The notes: generated by a model from the letters alone, not told the origin. A stretch of 64,000 nt of DNA from Actinocatenispora rupis (GCF_016861975.1 NZ_BOMB01000029.1:62001-126000); one strand, 5' to 3'. Shown: positions 26,336 to 35,914, counted from the first letter of the stretch. Program-made: numbers and translations.

Positions 26336-27592
26336 TCAGGGTTCGATGTCGACCTCGGCGAGCCGTGCCGCGAGGAAGCCGCGCTCGGCGTCGTTGTCGG
26401 TGCGCGCCAACGCATCCCGGTACGCCAGCGCCGCCTCGGCCGGGCGGTCGAGCCGGCGTAGCAGGTCCGCCCGCACCGCCGGCAGGTACGGGTACCGGGC
26501 GAGGCGCGGGTCGGCCGCCAGTTCGTCGACGAGGGCCAGCGCGACGGCCGGCCCGCTCGCCATCGACACCGGTACGGTCCGGTTCAGCGCCACCACGGGC
26601 GACGGCCACACCGCGAGGAGCCGGTCGTACAGGGTGACGAGCTGCTGCCAGTCCGTCTCGTCGTACGTGGGGGCCTCGGCGTACAGGGCGGCGATGGCGG
26701 CCTGGAGCGTGTAGCGGCCGGGCCGGCCGGCGCGCAGCCCGGCGACGATCAGCTCGTGCGCCTCGGCCAGCGCCGCGCGGTCCCACCGCGACCGGTCCTG
26801 GTCCTCCAGCCGGAGCAGCCCACCGTCCGGGCCGGTACGCGTGGCGCGCCGGGCGTCGGTGGCGAGCAGCAGCGCGAGCAGGCCGCCGACCTCCGGCTCG
26901 TCCGGCATCAACGCCCGCAGCGTACGGGCCAGGTGCAGGGCCCGGTCCGCCGCGTCGGTACGCAGCAGGGTCGGGCCGCTGGGTGCGGTGTGCCCGGCGG
27001 TGTACAGCAGGTGCACCACCCCGAGTACGGCGGGGAGCCGGTCGGGCAGCTCGGCGGGCCGCGGCACCCGGTACGGGATGCGGGCGGTGGCGATCTTCTT
27101 CTTCGCCCGGGTGATCCGGGCCGCCATCGTCTGCTCCGACACGAGCAGGGCGCGGGCCACGTCCGCGGTCGGCAGCCCGCACACGAGGCGCAGGGTGAGC
27201 GCGAGCCGGGCCTCGGGGGCGAGCGCCGGATGGCAGCAGGTGAACACCAGCCGCAGCCGCTCGTCCGGTACGGCGTCGGTCTGCTCCGGCGGCGGGTCGG
27301 TGGCGGGCTCGTACCCGGTCTCGGCCGGTTCCACCAGCAGCGGCAGCCTCGACCGGAACGTCGCCTCCCGGCGCATCGCGTCCATCGCCCGGCGCCGTGC
27401 CGTGGTGGTCAGCCACGCCGCCGGGTTGGCGGGCGTACCGTCGCGCGCCCACGCGGTCAGCGCCGCCGCGTACGCCTCCTGGACGCACTCCTCGGCGAGG
27501 TCCAGGTCCCGGGCGACGCGCACCGTCGCGGCGAGTACCAGGGCCCACTCGCGCCGGTGCGCGTCGGCGACCGCCCGTGCCGCGTCGGTCAT
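26336..27592 (-). CDS. ECF-family RNA polymerase sigma factor with long C-terminal extension (ECF42 type)
   Basis: A 418-residue sigma factor. Region 2 is visible as DLDLAEECVQEAYAAALTAW with PANPAAWLTTTARRRAMDAM, and region 4 as LRLVCGLPTADVARALLVSE followed by ITRAKKKI. The extra 220-residue helical tail (TPR-like, including LDRLDRPAEAALAYRDALAR-like repeats) is the mark of ECF42 factors, which lack a classical anti-sigma factor and occur next to DGPF/YCII genes. That partner precedes it with an ATGA overlap. The extension is thought to control activity. The regulon is probably this operon itself. Confidence 0.93.
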   Translation of the reverse strand: MTDAARAVADAHRREWALVLAATVRVARDLDLAEECVQEAYAAALTAWARDGTPANPAAWLTTTARRRAMDAMRREATFRSRLPLLVEPAETGYEPATDPPPEQTDAVPDERLRLVFTCCHPALAPEARLALTLRLVCGLPTADVARALLVSEQTMAARITRAKKKIATARIPYRVPRPAELPDRLPAVLGVVHLLYTAGHTAPSGPTLLRTDAADRALHLARTLRALMPDEPEVGGLLALLLATDARRATRTGPDGGLLRLEDQDRSRWDRAALAEAHELIVAGLRAGRPGRYTLQAAIAALYAEAPTYDETDWQQLVTLYDRLLAVWPSPVVALNRTVPVSMASGPAVALALVDELAADPRLARYPYLPAVRADLLRRLDRPAEAALAYRDALARTDNDAERGFLAARLAEVDIEP

Positions 27593-27933
27593 CGCGCCGG
27601 GGGGATGCTGCCCGCGACCGGGCGTACCTCGACGCCGCCGCGACCCCAGCGCACCGCCGGGTTGTCGCGCGCCACCGCGAGCGCCGCGTCCAGGTCGGGC
27701 GCCTCGATCACGCAGAACCCGGCGACGACCTCCTTGGTGTCCACGAACGGGCCGTCCGTGACGACGTCGCCGCGCAGCGACGTCGCCGTCTCCGGCGCCG
27801 CCAGCGCGTACGCCGAGACCATCGCGCCCGAGTCGACGATGTCCTCCGCGTGCTGCTTGCTCTCCGCCAGCTGCCCGGCGGTGTAGTCGCCGGCGGTCGG
27901 GTCGTCGAAGATCAGGATCGCGTACTGGGCCAT
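27589..27933 (-). CDS. YCII/DGPF-domain protein, sigma-factor partner
   Basis: A 114-residue protein of the YCII-related family. It begins MAQYAILIFDDP, contains the name-giving TDGPFVDTKEVVAGFCVIEA and ends with the helix LDAALAVARDNPAVRWG. Such DGPF proteins are dimeric ferredoxin-like folds and are the constant neighbours of ECF42 sigma genes. ATG 27933 has a GGAG-type site upstream. Its stop overlaps the sigma start, so expression is coupled. It may be the main target of the sigma factor. Enzymatic activity is unproven. Confidence 0.93.
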   Translation of the reverse strand: MAQYAILIFDDPTAGDYTAGQLAESKQHAEDIVDSGAMVSAYALAAPETATSLRGDVVTDGPFVDTKEVVAGFCVIEAPDLDAALAVARDNPAVRWGRGGVEVRPVAGSIPPAR

Positions 27934-28119
27934 GAGTGCTCCTCGTTCGTCGGTGTGCCTACACCAGTACGTCGGACGGGTGCGGCGGAATCGACAACCC
28001 GCAGCGAGGCTTTTTCCGTACCCGGCGCCGCCGCGCATCCCCGTTGTGTACCCGCCCTTGTTGCGGGCCACAACCACGCCGGCCGGATCCGTCCCGTTTC
28101 GCGTACGGCTGCGCGTGGG

Positions 28120-29142
28120 TCACTGGAGCGGGAACGGCGGCTGCCACCACCACGAGCGGTCGAGTACCTCGACCCGGGCCACCCACTTGACCCACCAGAA
28201 CCCGCGCCGCCCGGGCGCCACGAGCCGTACCGGGCCGCCGTGGCCGGACGACAGCGGGAGGTCCGCGGCACGCGTGGCGAGCAGCAGCCGCCGTACGTCC
28301 GAGGCGGGGAACGTGCGGCGGTAGCCGGTGACCGAGACGACCAGTACGGACGCGGCGGGGTCGACCGCGCCCAGCAGCCGGTCCAGCCGCAGCCCCTGCC
28401 ACCGCTGCTCCGCGTACCAGCCGCCGGTGCAGTCCAGCGTGGCGCGCACGCTGTCGACCCCGGCGGCGATCTCCGCGTACGTCACCCGCCGGGTACGGTC
28501 GCCGGTGCGTACCAGGAGGGTGTGGTCGGTGGACAGGTCCGGCACCTCGTCCGTGAACCACTGGGTGACGGGCATCGCGTCCGGTCGACCCGAACCGGTC
28601 GGGTACGAGCCGGTCGCGCGACGGTGCGCCCCCGGCAGCGCCGCCGCCCGGCTCACACCCGCGAGCGCGAGCCAGATGCCACCGCCGAGCGCGCCGACAC
28701 CCAGCAGCCGGACCAGCGCCCGCCGGGACACGTCGGTACGCCGGATCCGTTGCGGGCGTACCACCACGTGCGCCACCAACAGCGCCGCGGCGACCACCGC
28801 GGCACCGACATGTACCTGCATGAGGCTGACGCCGGCCACCGACAGGTCACCGCCGACGCCGTGCGCGACACCCGCTCCGATCGAGACCACGAGCAGCACC
28901 GCGAGCGCGACACCGACCGCCCGGCCACGGCGCCCGGTCCGCCGCAGCCCGCGCCGTACGACCACCCGCTTCCACGGGACGAGCGCCACCAGCGCCAGGC
29001 CGGCCACCGCATGGGCCACGCCGACCACCAGCGCCGGCCCGGGCGTGCCCACCGCGTACGCCAGCGCGCCGGTGGCCGTCGCCAGCACCGACACCACCAG
29101 GAGCGCCAGGTTGGTCCGCCGCCCCGCCCGCAGCGCGCGCAT
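28120..29142 (-). CDS. Membrane molybdopterin-dependent oxidoreductase (sulfite oxidase-like)
   Basis: A 340-residue protein with four N-terminal membrane helices (about residues 10-150, e.g. LALLVVSVLATATGALAYAV and VAHAVAGLALVALVPW), then a soluble domain of the sulfite oxidase molybdopterin family. Typical marks are ATLDCTGGWYAEQRWQGLRL (the Cys ligand of molybdenum), TGYRRTFPASDVRRLLLAT and GHGGPVRLVAPGRRGFWWVK. The fusion of a cytochrome b-like helical unit and a YedY/MsrP-like enzyme suggests electron transfer between the quinone pool and an external substrate. ATG 29142 or the upstream ATG at 29187 are both possible. Substrate is unknown. Confidence 0.88.
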   Translation of the reverse strand: MRALRAGRRTNLALLVVSVLATATGALAYAVGTPGPALVVGVAHAVAGLALVALVPWKRVVVRRGLRRTGRRGRAVGVALAVLLVVSIGAGVAHGVGGDLSVAGVSLMQVHVGAAVVAAALLVAHVVVRPQRIRRTDVSRRALVRLLGVGALGGGIWLALAGVSRAAALPGAHRRATGSYPTGSGRPDAMPVTQWFTDEVPDLSTDHTLLVRTGDRTRRVTYAEIAAGVDSVRATLDCTGGWYAEQRWQGLRLDRLLGAVDPAASVLVVSVTGYRRTFPASDVRRLLLATRAADLPLSSGHGGPVRLVAPGRRGFWWVKWVARVEVLDRSWWWQPPFPLQ

Positions 29143-29573
29143 CTCCCCAGTCTCCCTCGCCCGCCGACTGGTCCGGACGCCCCACATCGGACATCCGCCC
29201 CGGTACGCGTCGTTCGCGGTCCGTCCACGCCGCAGGGGGAGTCGTGTCCGGGTCCGTGTCAGCAGTGCCGTCGGCCCGGCGGCGATCTTCACCCGGGTAC
29301 GTGGCGCCGGAGGCGGCCTCGTAGCGCCACCTCGTGCCGGCGGAGCCCCGTGCGGGTGGAGTCCCGGGTGACCTGATCGGGCCGCGCGTCGCCGGGCGCC
29401 ACGATCGTGTCCCCGCCACCCGGTACGACTGGCGTATCGGTGACGCCGGCCGGCCACGCCGGCACGCGCCGCGCCGGCGGCGCCGTCTGTCCACTGTGGA
29501 CCAAAGGCGTGCTGCGGGCGACGGAACGTCGAGGCCCGATTTCCCGATCAGCGTCGCGCGCCCACGCGTCCGG
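29143..29573. other. Intergenic region between ligA and the oxidoreductase gene
   Basis: About 430 bases with no supported gene. It holds the 13-base palindrome at 29489-29501 that recurs elsewhere in the window and presumably the promoter of the minus-strand oxidoreductase. Frames here lack ribosome sites. Confidence 0.5.
29489..29501. repeat. Copy of a 13-base palindrome (GTCCAC-N-GTGGAC)
   Basis: GTCCACTGTGGAC, 73 bases downstream of the ligA stop. Reverse-complement copies occur at 32556-32568 and 55574-55586, each just past the 3' end of a minus-strand gene. Read on the minus strand, this copy extends to GTCCACAGTGGACAGA, shared with the second copy. Confidence 0.7.
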
Positions 29574-31652
29574 TCAGTCGAGGTGGTCGGCGACCAGCGC
29601 GGCGAACTCGTCCGGGGTGGCGAGGCGGATGCCGAGGTCTTCGGCCTTGGCGCGCTTGGATCCGGCGTTCGCGCCCGCGACGACCAGGGTGGTCTTCTTG
29701 GACACGCTGGAGGAGGAGCGGCCGCCGGCGCGTTCGATGAGTTCGTTCATCTGGTTGCGGCTGAGCTTCTCCAGCGGCCCGCTCATCGCTCCGGTGACCA
29801 CGACGGTCATCCCCGCGAGCGGGCCGGCGTCCGCGTCCTCGCCGGCGTCCTCGTCCGCGTCCGTCGTCGGCGGGGGCGTCGCGCCGGGTTCGGTCATGTT
29901 CACGCCGGCCGCGGCGAGCTTGTCGATCAGCGGGCCCAGCTCGGCGAGCTCGGCGACGATGGACGGCGCCTTCTCGGGCCCGATGCCGTCGACCCGTTGC
30001 AGCGCCTCGGCATCGGCGGCGCGGATGGCGTCCATGGTTGCGAAGTACCGGGCGATGCGGCGGGACATGGAGCGACCCGTACCGCGGACGCCGAGCGCGC
30101 AGAGTACCCGGGAGAGGGGTTGGGCCTTGGCCGCGGTGAGGGCGGCGAGCAGGTTGTCGGTGCTGGTCTCGCCCATCCGGTCGAGGCTCAGGAGCTGGTC
30201 GCGGGTGAGGGTGAACAGGTCGGCGAGGTCGGTCACCAGCCCGGCCTCGACAAGCTGTACGACGCGGGTGCCGCCCAGCCCCTCGATGTCGAGCTGGTCG
30301 CGCCCCGCCGCGTACGACAGGGAGGCGACGAGGTGGCAGTTGCGGCCCTGCTCGCAGCGCCAGCGCTCCTGGCTGGTGTCGATGCCGGAGCCGCACCGCG
30401 GGCACACCTCGGGGAACGCGATCGGCTGCTCGTCCCCGGTACGCAGGTGGGCGACGGGCGCCTCGATGCGCGGGATGACGTCGCCGGCGCGGTGCACCAT
30501 GACGTGGTCGCCGAGGCGCAGGTCGCGGCGGGTGATGTCGGCCGGGTTGTGCAGCGTCGCGTACGTGATGGTGGAGCCGTCGATCTCGACCGGTTCGAGC
30601 ACGCCGCGCGGGGCGATGATGCCGGTGCGTCCCACGTTCCACTCGACGTCGAGGAGCCGGGTGATCTTCTCGACGGCGGGCAGCTTGTACGCGATCGCCC
30701 ACCGCGGGGCCCGCGTACCGGAACCGGCGGTCCGCTGGTCGGCGGCGAGGTCCGCCTTGATCACGATGCCGTCGATGCCGAACGGCAGCTCGGCGCGCAG
30801 CGCGGCGATCTCCGTGACGCGGGCGAGTACCTCGTCGGTGGTGGTGGCGGTGACGCCGGGCACCTGGGTGGTGGCGGTGGTGTTCACACCGAACTCGGCG
30901 GCCTGCGCCATCAGCTCGCTGTGCGCGAGGTCCGGCAGCCGGGCGGCCAGGTCGTCGTCGGTGTCGGCGAGCGGCAGCAGGCCGTAGCAGAAGAACGTCA
31001 TCGTCGCCGTGTACGCCCGGTCCCTGGCGCGCAGGGTGCCCGCCGCGGTGTTGCGCGGGTTCGCGAACGGCTGGCCGCCGTGCGCCACGCGCGCCTCGTT
31101 GGCCCGCTCGAACTGCTCGGTGGTCATCAGCACCTCGCCGCGTACCTCCACCGTGACGGGCGCCGTCAGCTCGGTCGGCAGGCCCTCGATGGTGCCGATC
31201 GCGTGCGAGACGTCCTCGCCGGCCGTACCGTCGCCGCGGGTGATCAGCCGGGCCAGCCGGCCCCGCGTGTACCGGGCGGCGATGGCCAGCCCGTCGAGCT
31301 TCGGCTCCACGCTGAAACGCTCCGCGTCGTGGCCGAGCCGCTTCGCCAGCGAGGCCGCCCAGGCGACGAACTGCTCTGGCGAGAACACGTTGTCCAGGCT
31401 CAGCATCGACACCGTGTGCGGCACGTCGCCCTCGGCCGCGCCGCCGGCGACCTTCCCGGTCGGCGAGTCCGGCAGTACCTGGTCGGGGTGCGCGGCCTCC
31501 CACGCCGCGATGCCCCGGACGAGCACGTCGTACGCGTCGTCGTCCAGGGGCGAGCCGCCACTCGCGTAGTAGGCGGCCGCGGCCTGCACCGCGTCCTCGA
31601 CCGCCTGCGCGTAGGCGGTGGCGTCCTCGATCTGCGCAACGGGGATCGTCAT
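29574..31652 (-). CDS. ligA: NAD-dependent DNA ligase (LigA)
   Basis: A 692-residue NAD+-dependent ligase with all domains: Ia ([20 protein letters not shown]), the adenylation domain with Lys118 in [14 protein letters not shown], the OB fold, a four-cysteine zinc finger ([10 protein letters not shown] to CEQGRNC), a helix-hairpin-helix region ([40 protein letters not shown]) and a C-terminal BRCT domain ([14 protein letters not shown] onwards). It seals nicks in replication and repair. ATG 31652 gives the standard N terminus. Its neighbours (SUKH protein, oxidoreductase) are not the usual housekeeping context of actinobacterial ligA, so it could be a second ligase. Confidence 0.97.
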   Translation of the reverse strand: MTIPVAQIEDATAYAQAVEDAVQAAAAYYASGGSPLDDDAYDVLVRGIAAWEAAHPDQVLPDSPTGKVAGGAAEGDVPHTVSMLSLDNVFSPEQFVAWAASLAKRLGHDAERFSVEPKLDGLAIAARYTRGRLARLITRGDGTAGEDVSHAIGTIEGLPTELTAPVTVEVRGEVLMTTEQFERANEARVAHGGQPFANPRNTAAGTLRARDRAYTATMTFFCYGLLPLADTDDDLAARLPDLAHSELMAQAAEFGVNTTATTQVPGVTATTTDEVLARVTEIAALRAELPFGIDGIVIKADLAADQRTAGSGTRAPRWAIAYKLPAVEKITRLLDVEWNVGRTGIIAPRGVLEPVEIDGSTITYATLHNPADITRRDLRLGDHVMVHRAGDVIPRIEAPVAHLRTGDEQPIAFPEVCPRCGSGIDTSQERWRCEQGRNCHLVASLSYAAGRDQLDIEGLGGTRVVQLVEAGLVTDLADLFTLTRDQLLSLDRMGETSTDNLLAALTAAKAQPLSRVLCALGVRGTGRSMSRRIARYFATMDAIRAADAEALQRVDGIGPEKAPSIVAELAELGPLIDKLAAAGVNMTEPGATPPPTTDADEDAGEDADAGPLAGMTVVVTGAMSGPLEKLSRNQMNELIERAGGRSSSSVSKKTTLVVAGANAGSKRAKAEDLGIRLATPDEFAALVADHLD

Positions 31653-31766
31653 GTCCCCATCCTGCCCGCCACCCCCGACAATCCCGCGCGTACACACGGC
31701 ACCGCCGCGGATGACCCGTTGGTACGGTTCCTTCCGGTAACGGACCAGGTGGGGGCGGAGGCGATC

Positions 31767-32324
31767 GTGAGTACTCGGGACGAGGCGGCCGCGGCGGCGA
31801 TCCGGGCGGTCTTCGACCGGGTCACCGCCGAGGGGATGGCGCCGGAGTCCGTGACGGGCGCGACCGACGAGCAGATCGACGCGTACGCCGCGGCGCAGGG
31901 CGTCACCGCGGTGCCCGCCGCCGTCCGCGCCGTACTGCGCCTGCTGGGCGTGCGGCACGGGTTGTGGCGGGCCGGCAGCTCGCTCGGGGTGGACGCGGTC
32001 GGCGGCGAGGCCAAGCGGTACGCGCGAGCGACGCTGGCGCGGGACGGCGGCGCGATCCGCGAGCCGGGCGGGTTGCTGGTGCTGCTCATGCACCAGGCGT
32101 ACGAGTTCCACGTCGTCGACGGGGCCGACCTCGTCGACCCGGACCCGCCGGTGTGGCTGGTGACCGAAGGCCAAGCGGCGCAACCGGTCTGGTGTTCGGT
32201 GACGGACTGGTTCGACGGCATCAGCCCGAGCGTCGCCGACTACCGCAGCCGTTTGACGCTGATGGCCGAGGTGGGTCGTGACGTGCCGTCCTGGGCGGAG
32301 TACCTGCGTCCCACCGAGGGCTGA
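31767..32324 (+). CDS. SMI1/KNR4 (SUKH) family protein
   Basis: A 185-residue protein of the SUKH superfamily: [20 protein letters not shown] with [19 protein letters not shown] at the start, then the strands [29 protein letters not shown] and the closing [19 protein letters not shown] proteins are common immunity proteins of contact-dependent toxins, and many solitary copies are housekeeping scaffolds. GTG 31767 is divergent from ligA. No toxin gene is adjacent, so an immunity role is not supported by context. A decayed DinB-like fragment follows. Confidence 0.85.
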   Translation: MSTRDEAAAAAIRAVFDRVTAEGMAPESVTGATDEQIDAYAAAQGVTAVPAAVRAVLRLLGVRHGLWRAGSSLGVDAVGGEAKRYARATLARDGGAIREPGGLLVLLMHQAYEFHVVDGADLVDPDPPVWLVTEGQAAQPVWCSVTDWFDGISPSVADYRSRLTLMAEVGRDVPSWAEYLRPTEG

Positions 32325-32436
32325 GCACCGGGCGGCGGCGCGAATCTCCCTTGTCCGTACCGTCGGACCGCGGCACGGTGGGCGTGCCCGACGTACGCCG
32401 AGGGTCGGCGGTGTCCGCGTCGGCAACGGAGGGACA

Positions 32437-32550
32437 GTGCACGACGTACTGCTGGATCCGTTCCGGCACAACGGATGGGCGACCCGGGAGCTGATCGCGT
32501 TCTGCCGGCCGATCCCGGTCCGCGCAAGGACGCGGTTGCCGCTGGTGTGG
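32437..32550 (+). pseudogene. N-terminal fragment of a DinB-family protein
   Basis: From a GTG at 32437 with a GGAGGGA ribosome site, the translation reads [20 protein letters not shown] then AFC. This is the characteristic start of DinB/DfsB four-helix proteins (…FRHNxWATxxLL…). The similarity stops after about 25 residues and the remaining ~120 residues of the family are absent. The break lies just before a copy of the 13-base palindrome. It is most likely a truncated gene. Confidence 0.55.
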
Positions 32551-32555
32551 TGTAT

Positions 32556-32568
32556 GTCCACAGTGGAC
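32556..32568. repeat. Copy of the 13-base palindrome
   Basis: GTCCACAGTGGAC between the DinB-like fragment and the stop of the minus-strand membrane protein, 15 bases from that stop. It is followed on the plus strand by AGA, as in the reverse complement of the copy near ligA. Confidence 0.7.
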
Positions 32569-32582
32569 AGAACGGGCGCCGG

Positions 32583-33038
32583 TCAGTACGCGGTGCGGCG
32601 GTGCCAGGCGGAGCCGGCGAGGACGGCGGCGCCGACCAGGATGAGGAGGCCGCCACCCCAGAGCCACCCGGTCGGGTCGTCCCGTACCGCGAGCGCTTCG
32701 GTGTCGGTGGCCCAGACCGCCAGCCGCTCGTGTACTTCGATGCTGCTCTCGCCCTCCGCGTACGCCCCGATGGCGTCGGCCGCGCCGTCGATCTCCCCGG
32801 TGTCGACGGTCCCGCCGGGCAGCGTCCACTCGCCCTCGCACTCGGTGCGGTGCTGCTCGCCGGACTTGCCGTGCCAGGTGACGCCGTGGCAGGACGTGAC
32901 CGTCGCGGTGACCCGGGTGCCGTGGAAGCGAAGGGACAGCGCCGGGCCGTGCACCGCGATCGCGATGATGCCGAGGACCACGCCGAGCAGGCCGATCGTC
33001 AGCGCCCGCGGCCCGGGTCGTCGTTCCCTGTCGTACAC
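32583..33038 (-). CDS. Membrane protein with two helices and an external domain
   Basis: A 151-residue protein starting at GTG 33038. Helix 1 is ALTIGLLGVVLGIIAIAVHG (about residues 11-30) and helix 2 is WLWGGGLLILVGAAVLAGSA (about 126-145), separated by a ~95-residue loop with strands and three cysteine-containing positions (VTSCHGVTWHG, TECEGEW). The architecture resembles DUF3592-type proteins, in which the loop is a small beta domain. It is probably in the cell membrane. Function is unknown. It stands alone. Confidence 0.7.
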   Translation of the reverse strand: MYDRERRPGPRALTIGLLGVVLGIIAIAVHGPALSLRFHGTRVTATVTSCHGVTWHGKSGEQHRTECEGEWTLPGGTVDTGEIDGAADAIGAYAEGESSIEVHERLAVWATDTEALAVRDDPTGWLWGGGLLILVGAAVLAGSAWHRRTAY

Positions 33039-33130
33039 GCCGGCAGCGTAGCGGGCACCCGCCACCGCGTCGGCTCGTCCTCGCGTACGACCGTTTCCCT
33101 GGTACCGGATCGCGCGGCGTGGTGGGCTGC

Positions 33131-33145
33131 TTCCCTTGCGTACCA
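33131..33145. repeat. First copy of a 15-base repeat (TTCCCTTGCGTACCA)
   Basis: The same 15 bases occur at 55440-55454. In both places CCCTGGTAC lies about 25-30 bases upstream and a GGGAT follows one or two bases later, so the similarity extends over roughly 50 bases with a variable middle. Confidence 0.6.
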
Positions 33146-33223
33146 ACGGGATCGGGCTTATGCGGAGGGGGCGGCGCGCTCGCGGTTTCGGGGTGACCAG
33201 GTCCGTCAGCGCGAAGCCACGTG

Positions 33224-33664
33224 TCAGCGCCGGTGCCGGGTGTCGACGTTCGCGGCGATCGTGGTGAGCAGGCCGGGCAGGTCCTGCACCTTGCGGGCGG
33301 ACAGGCCGGCCACGGTCTCCTCGGCGAGCGCGCGCCAGAGCCGTTTGAGCTGACCGGCGAGCGCCCGGCCGCTGTCGGTGAGTTCGACGACGCTGGCGCG
33401 CTTGTCGGTGGGCGCGGGCGTACGGCGCAGGTGGCCGGAGGCTTCGAGCTTGCGGGCCATCAGCGTGACGCTGGGGGGTTCGATGTTCAGCGCCTCGCTG
33501 AGTTTCGCCTGGATCATCGGCCCGGTACGGGCGAGTTCGAGTACGAGGGCCTCCTGTCCGGGGTGCAGGCCGAGGGGCGCGAGCAGTTCGGCGGTACGGG
33601 CGCGGTGCCGCAGGCTCAGCAGGCGGATGGCCTGGTTGACGCGGTCTGCCTGGTCGAAGTCCAC
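33224..33664 (-). CDS. MarR-family regulator
   Basis: A 146-residue MarR regulator. The winged helix contains ELARTGPMIQAKLSEALNIE, PPSVTLMARKLEASGHLRRT and the wing PAPTDKRASVVELTDSGRAL. It forms a dimer through the terminal helices. It is divergent from the flavodoxin-like WrbA gene and the MFS exporter, and a perfect inverted repeat lies between them. It therefore probably represses both sides and responds to quinones, electrophiles or an antibiotic exported by the MFS protein. Confidence 0.94.
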   Translation of the reverse strand: MDFDQADRVNQAIRLLSLRHRARTAELLAPLGLHPGQEALVLELARTGPMIQAKLSEALNIEPPSVTLMARKLEASGHLRRTPAPTDKRASVVELTDSGRALAGQLKRLWRALAEETVAGLSARKVQDLPGLLTTIAANVDTRHRR

Positions 33665-33692
33665 GGACCCTCCTTGACGCTCGCTTACTTAC

Positions 33693-33724
33693 GCGGCTAA
33701 CGTTATCTGCATAAGGTTAGCCGC
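33693..33724. promoter_or_regulatory. MarR operator (inverted repeat)
   Basis: GCGGCTAAC, a 14-base AT-rich spacer, then GTTAGCCGC form perfect 9-base arms. It lies between the divergent MarR and WrbA genes where both promoters should be. The spacer contains the only TA-rich hexamers in the gap. Confidence 0.8.
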
Positions 33725-33759
33725 ATAATGAAGTCTACAGCATGCCGCGGGAGGCATCC

Positions 33760-34443
33760 GTGACCGCCAAGATCGCCGTCATCTACTACAGCGCGACCGG
33801 CGCCGTGCACACGCTCGCCCGGGCGGTCGCCGAAGGTGCCGCCACCACCGGGGCCGACGTACGCCTGCGGCGGGTGGCCGAACTGGCGCCCGACGAGGCG
33901 ATCGACCGCAATCCCCGGTGGCGGCAACACGTCGACGCCACCGCCGACGTACCGGTGGCCCGCGTCGAGGACCTCGCCTGGGCCGACGCGTACGCCTTCG
34001 GTACGCCGTCGCGGTTCGGCACGCCGGCCGCGCCGCTGAAGCAGTACATCGACGAGGCCGTCGGGTTGTGGCACGACGGCGCGCTCGCCGACAAGCCGGT
34101 GACCGCCTTCACCTCGGCGTACAACCGGCACGGCGGCAGCGAGGCCACGCTGCTGTCGCTGGCCAACGTCTTCTACCACTGGGGCGCGCTGATCGTGCCG
34201 CCCGGATACACCGACCCCGTCGTGTACGCCGCCGGCGGCAACCCGTACGGCGCGTCCGCCGTGACCGGCCCGGGCGGGGCCGACCTCGCCGGCGCCGTAC
34301 TCGACGCGGCGCGCCACCAGGGGCAGCGACTGGCGCGTACGGCGATCCGGCTCAGCCAGGGCGATTCCGGGCCCGCGGACGACGCCACCGCGCTACCAGG
34401 CAAGCCCCTCGCCACGGCCGGGACGGCGTCCCGTGACGCCTGA
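33760..34443 (+). CDS. wrbA: Flavodoxin-like NAD(P)H:quinone oxidoreductase (WrbA type)
   Basis: A 227-residue flavodoxin-fold enzyme with the FMN phosphate loop IAVIYYSATGAVHTLA, the second loop FGTPSRFGTPAAPLKQYIDE and FTSAYNRHGGSEATLLSL, all typical of WrbA. It reduces quinones by two electrons, preventing semiquinone damage. I chose GTG 33760 over ATG 33742 because GCGGGAGG lies five bases before the GTG. The C-terminal 25 residues are an extension. It is the first gene of a MarR-controlled pair with the MFS exporter. Confidence 0.92.
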   Translation: MTAKIAVIYYSATGAVHTLARAVAEGAATTGADVRLRRVAELAPDEAIDRNPRWRQHVDATADVPVARVEDLAWADAYAFGTPSRFGTPAAPLKQYIDEAVGLWHDGALADKPVTAFTSAYNRHGGSEATLLSLANVFYHWGALIVPPGYTDPVVYAAGGNPYGASAVTGPGGADLAGAVLDAARHQGQRLARTAIRLSQGDSGPADDATALPGKPLATAGTASRDA

Positions 34444-34510
34444 TCCACGGCCGACTCGGGCGGGGCGCCGCCGCGACCGGCACTCGACACTCGGCGCTCA
34501 GGAGGCGTAC

Positions 34511-35914
34511 GTGACAACCGAAACGCCCGTCGACACGCGTGGCCGCGCACCGGCCGCGTCCCGTACCGCCGGGATCGTTCTGGTACTGGTGTGCGCCTGC
34601 CAGTTCGTGGTGATCCTCGACGCGTCCATCGTGAACGTGGCGCTGCCCTCGATCGACCGCGAGCTCGGGTTCTCCACCAGCGGGATCGCCTGGGTGGTCG
34701 ACGGGTACCTGCTGACGTTCGCCGGGTTCATGCTGCTGGGTGGCCGCGCCGCCGACCTGCTCGGGCCGCGCCGTACGCTGACCGCCGGGCTGGTGCTGTT
34801 CTCCGCCGCGAGCCTGGCGGGCGGCCTGGCGGCGACGGCGGAGATGCTGGTCGCGGCCCGGGTCGCGCAGGGCGTGGGAGCCGCCCTGATGGCCCCGGCG
34901 ACGCTCGTCGTGATCAACACCCACGTCACCGGGGACCGTGCGCGCGCCCGCGCGTTCGGCGCGTGGTCCGCGTCCGGCGGCGTGGGCGGCATGGCCGGTG
35001 CGCTCGCCGGAGGAGCCCTCACCACGGGCCTGTCCTGGCGCTGGGTCTTCCTCGTCAACGTACCGGTCGGTGCGGTGCTGGCCGCGCTCGCCGTGGTCGC
35101 GCTGACCCGTACGGGCCGGCGGCGGGAACCGCTCGACCTCGCCGGCGCGATCTGCGGTACGGCCGGGCTCGCGGCGCTCGTGTACGGGGTGATGCGCAGC
35201 GCCGGTGGCGCGTGGACGTCCGTACCGGTCGCCGGGCCGATCCTGGCGGGCCTGCTGCTGCTCGGTCTGTTCGGCCTGGTGGAGGCGCGTGTCGCGGCCC
35301 GGCCGATCCTGCCCCTGCGGGTGTTCCGGATCCGCGGTGTCGCGGCCGGCGGCGCCATGCTCGTCGTCTTCGGCGCCGTCGCCATCGCCCTCTGGTACTT
35401 CACCGCCCTGTACCTGCAGGACGCCCTCGGGTACGGCGCGCTCGCGGCCGGGCTGGGGCAGACCCCCGCCGCGGTGGCGTTCATGGCGGTCGCGCGCTGC
35501 GCGGCCGTACTGGTGCCCCGCTTCGGCGTCCGCCCCGTCGTACTCGCCGGCTGCGCCTTCTTCGTCGCCGGGTTCGGCTGGCTCGCCCGGGCGCACGGCG
35601 GCGGCAGCTACGCCGTCGACGTACTCGGGCCGACGCTGCTCGTCGCGGTCGGGATCGGGCTCGTCTTCCCCAGCCTCATGGCGGCGACGACCGCCGGCGC
35701 CCCCGCCGGTGACGCGGGCGTCGTCGGCGGCGTCGCGGCCACCGCCCAGCAGGTCGGCGGCTCCATCGGCCTCGCCGTACTCGCGACCGTCGCCGGCACG
35801 GCGGGCGCGGCCACCCCGGCCACCGGGTACGACCGGGTGTTCCTCGTCGCCGCCGGTCTCGCCGTGGCTCTCGCCGCGACCGCACTGCTGTTGCCGGGGA
35901 GGCGACACGACTGA
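34511..35914 (+). CDS. DHA2-family MFS exporter
   Basis: A 467-residue exporter with 14 predicted helices: helix 1 VLVLVCACQFVVILDASIVN (motif D1 Asp), then ALPSIDRELG, GIAWVVDGYLLTFAGFMLLG and motif A GGRAADLLGPRRTL, with motif C in GGMAGALAGGALTTGLSWRW. GTG 34511 is preceded by GGAGG at 34501 and follows wrbA by 67 bases. It probably exports a quinone-like or other toxic compound under MarR control, detoxified in parallel by WrbA. Confidence 0.93.
   Translation: MTTETPVDTRGRAPAASRTAGIVLVLVCACQFVVILDASIVNVALPSIDRELGFSTSGIAWVVDGYLLTFAGFMLLGGRAADLLGPRRTLTAGLVLFSAASLAGGLAATAEMLVAARVAQGVGAALMAPATLVVINTHVTGDRARARAFGAWSASGGVGGMAGALAGGALTTGLSWRWVFLVNVPVGAVLAALAVVALTRTGRRREPLDLAGAICGTAGLAALVYGVMRSAGGAWTSVPVAGPILAGLLLLGLFGLVEARVAARPILPLRVFRIRGVAAGGAMLVVFGAVAIALWYFTALYLQDALGYGALAAGLGQTPAAVAFMAVARCAAVLVPRFGVRPVVLAGCAFFVAGFGWLARAHGGGSYAVDVLGPTLLVAVGIGLVFPSLMAATTAGAPAGDAGVVGGVAATAQQVGGSIGLAVLATVAGTAGAATPATGYDRVFLVAAGLAVALAATALLLPGRRHD

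Noticed and set aside
24807-27548. A 913-codon minus-strand frame
   Set aside because: It covers the sigma factor in another frame and the monooxygenase antisense. The true sigma factor has clear regions 2 and 4 in its own frame.
31767-32324. SUKH gene as immunity gene of a toxin system
   Set aside because: No polymorphic toxin, secretion gene or other immunity gene is next to it. The DinB-like fragment beside it is not a toxin.
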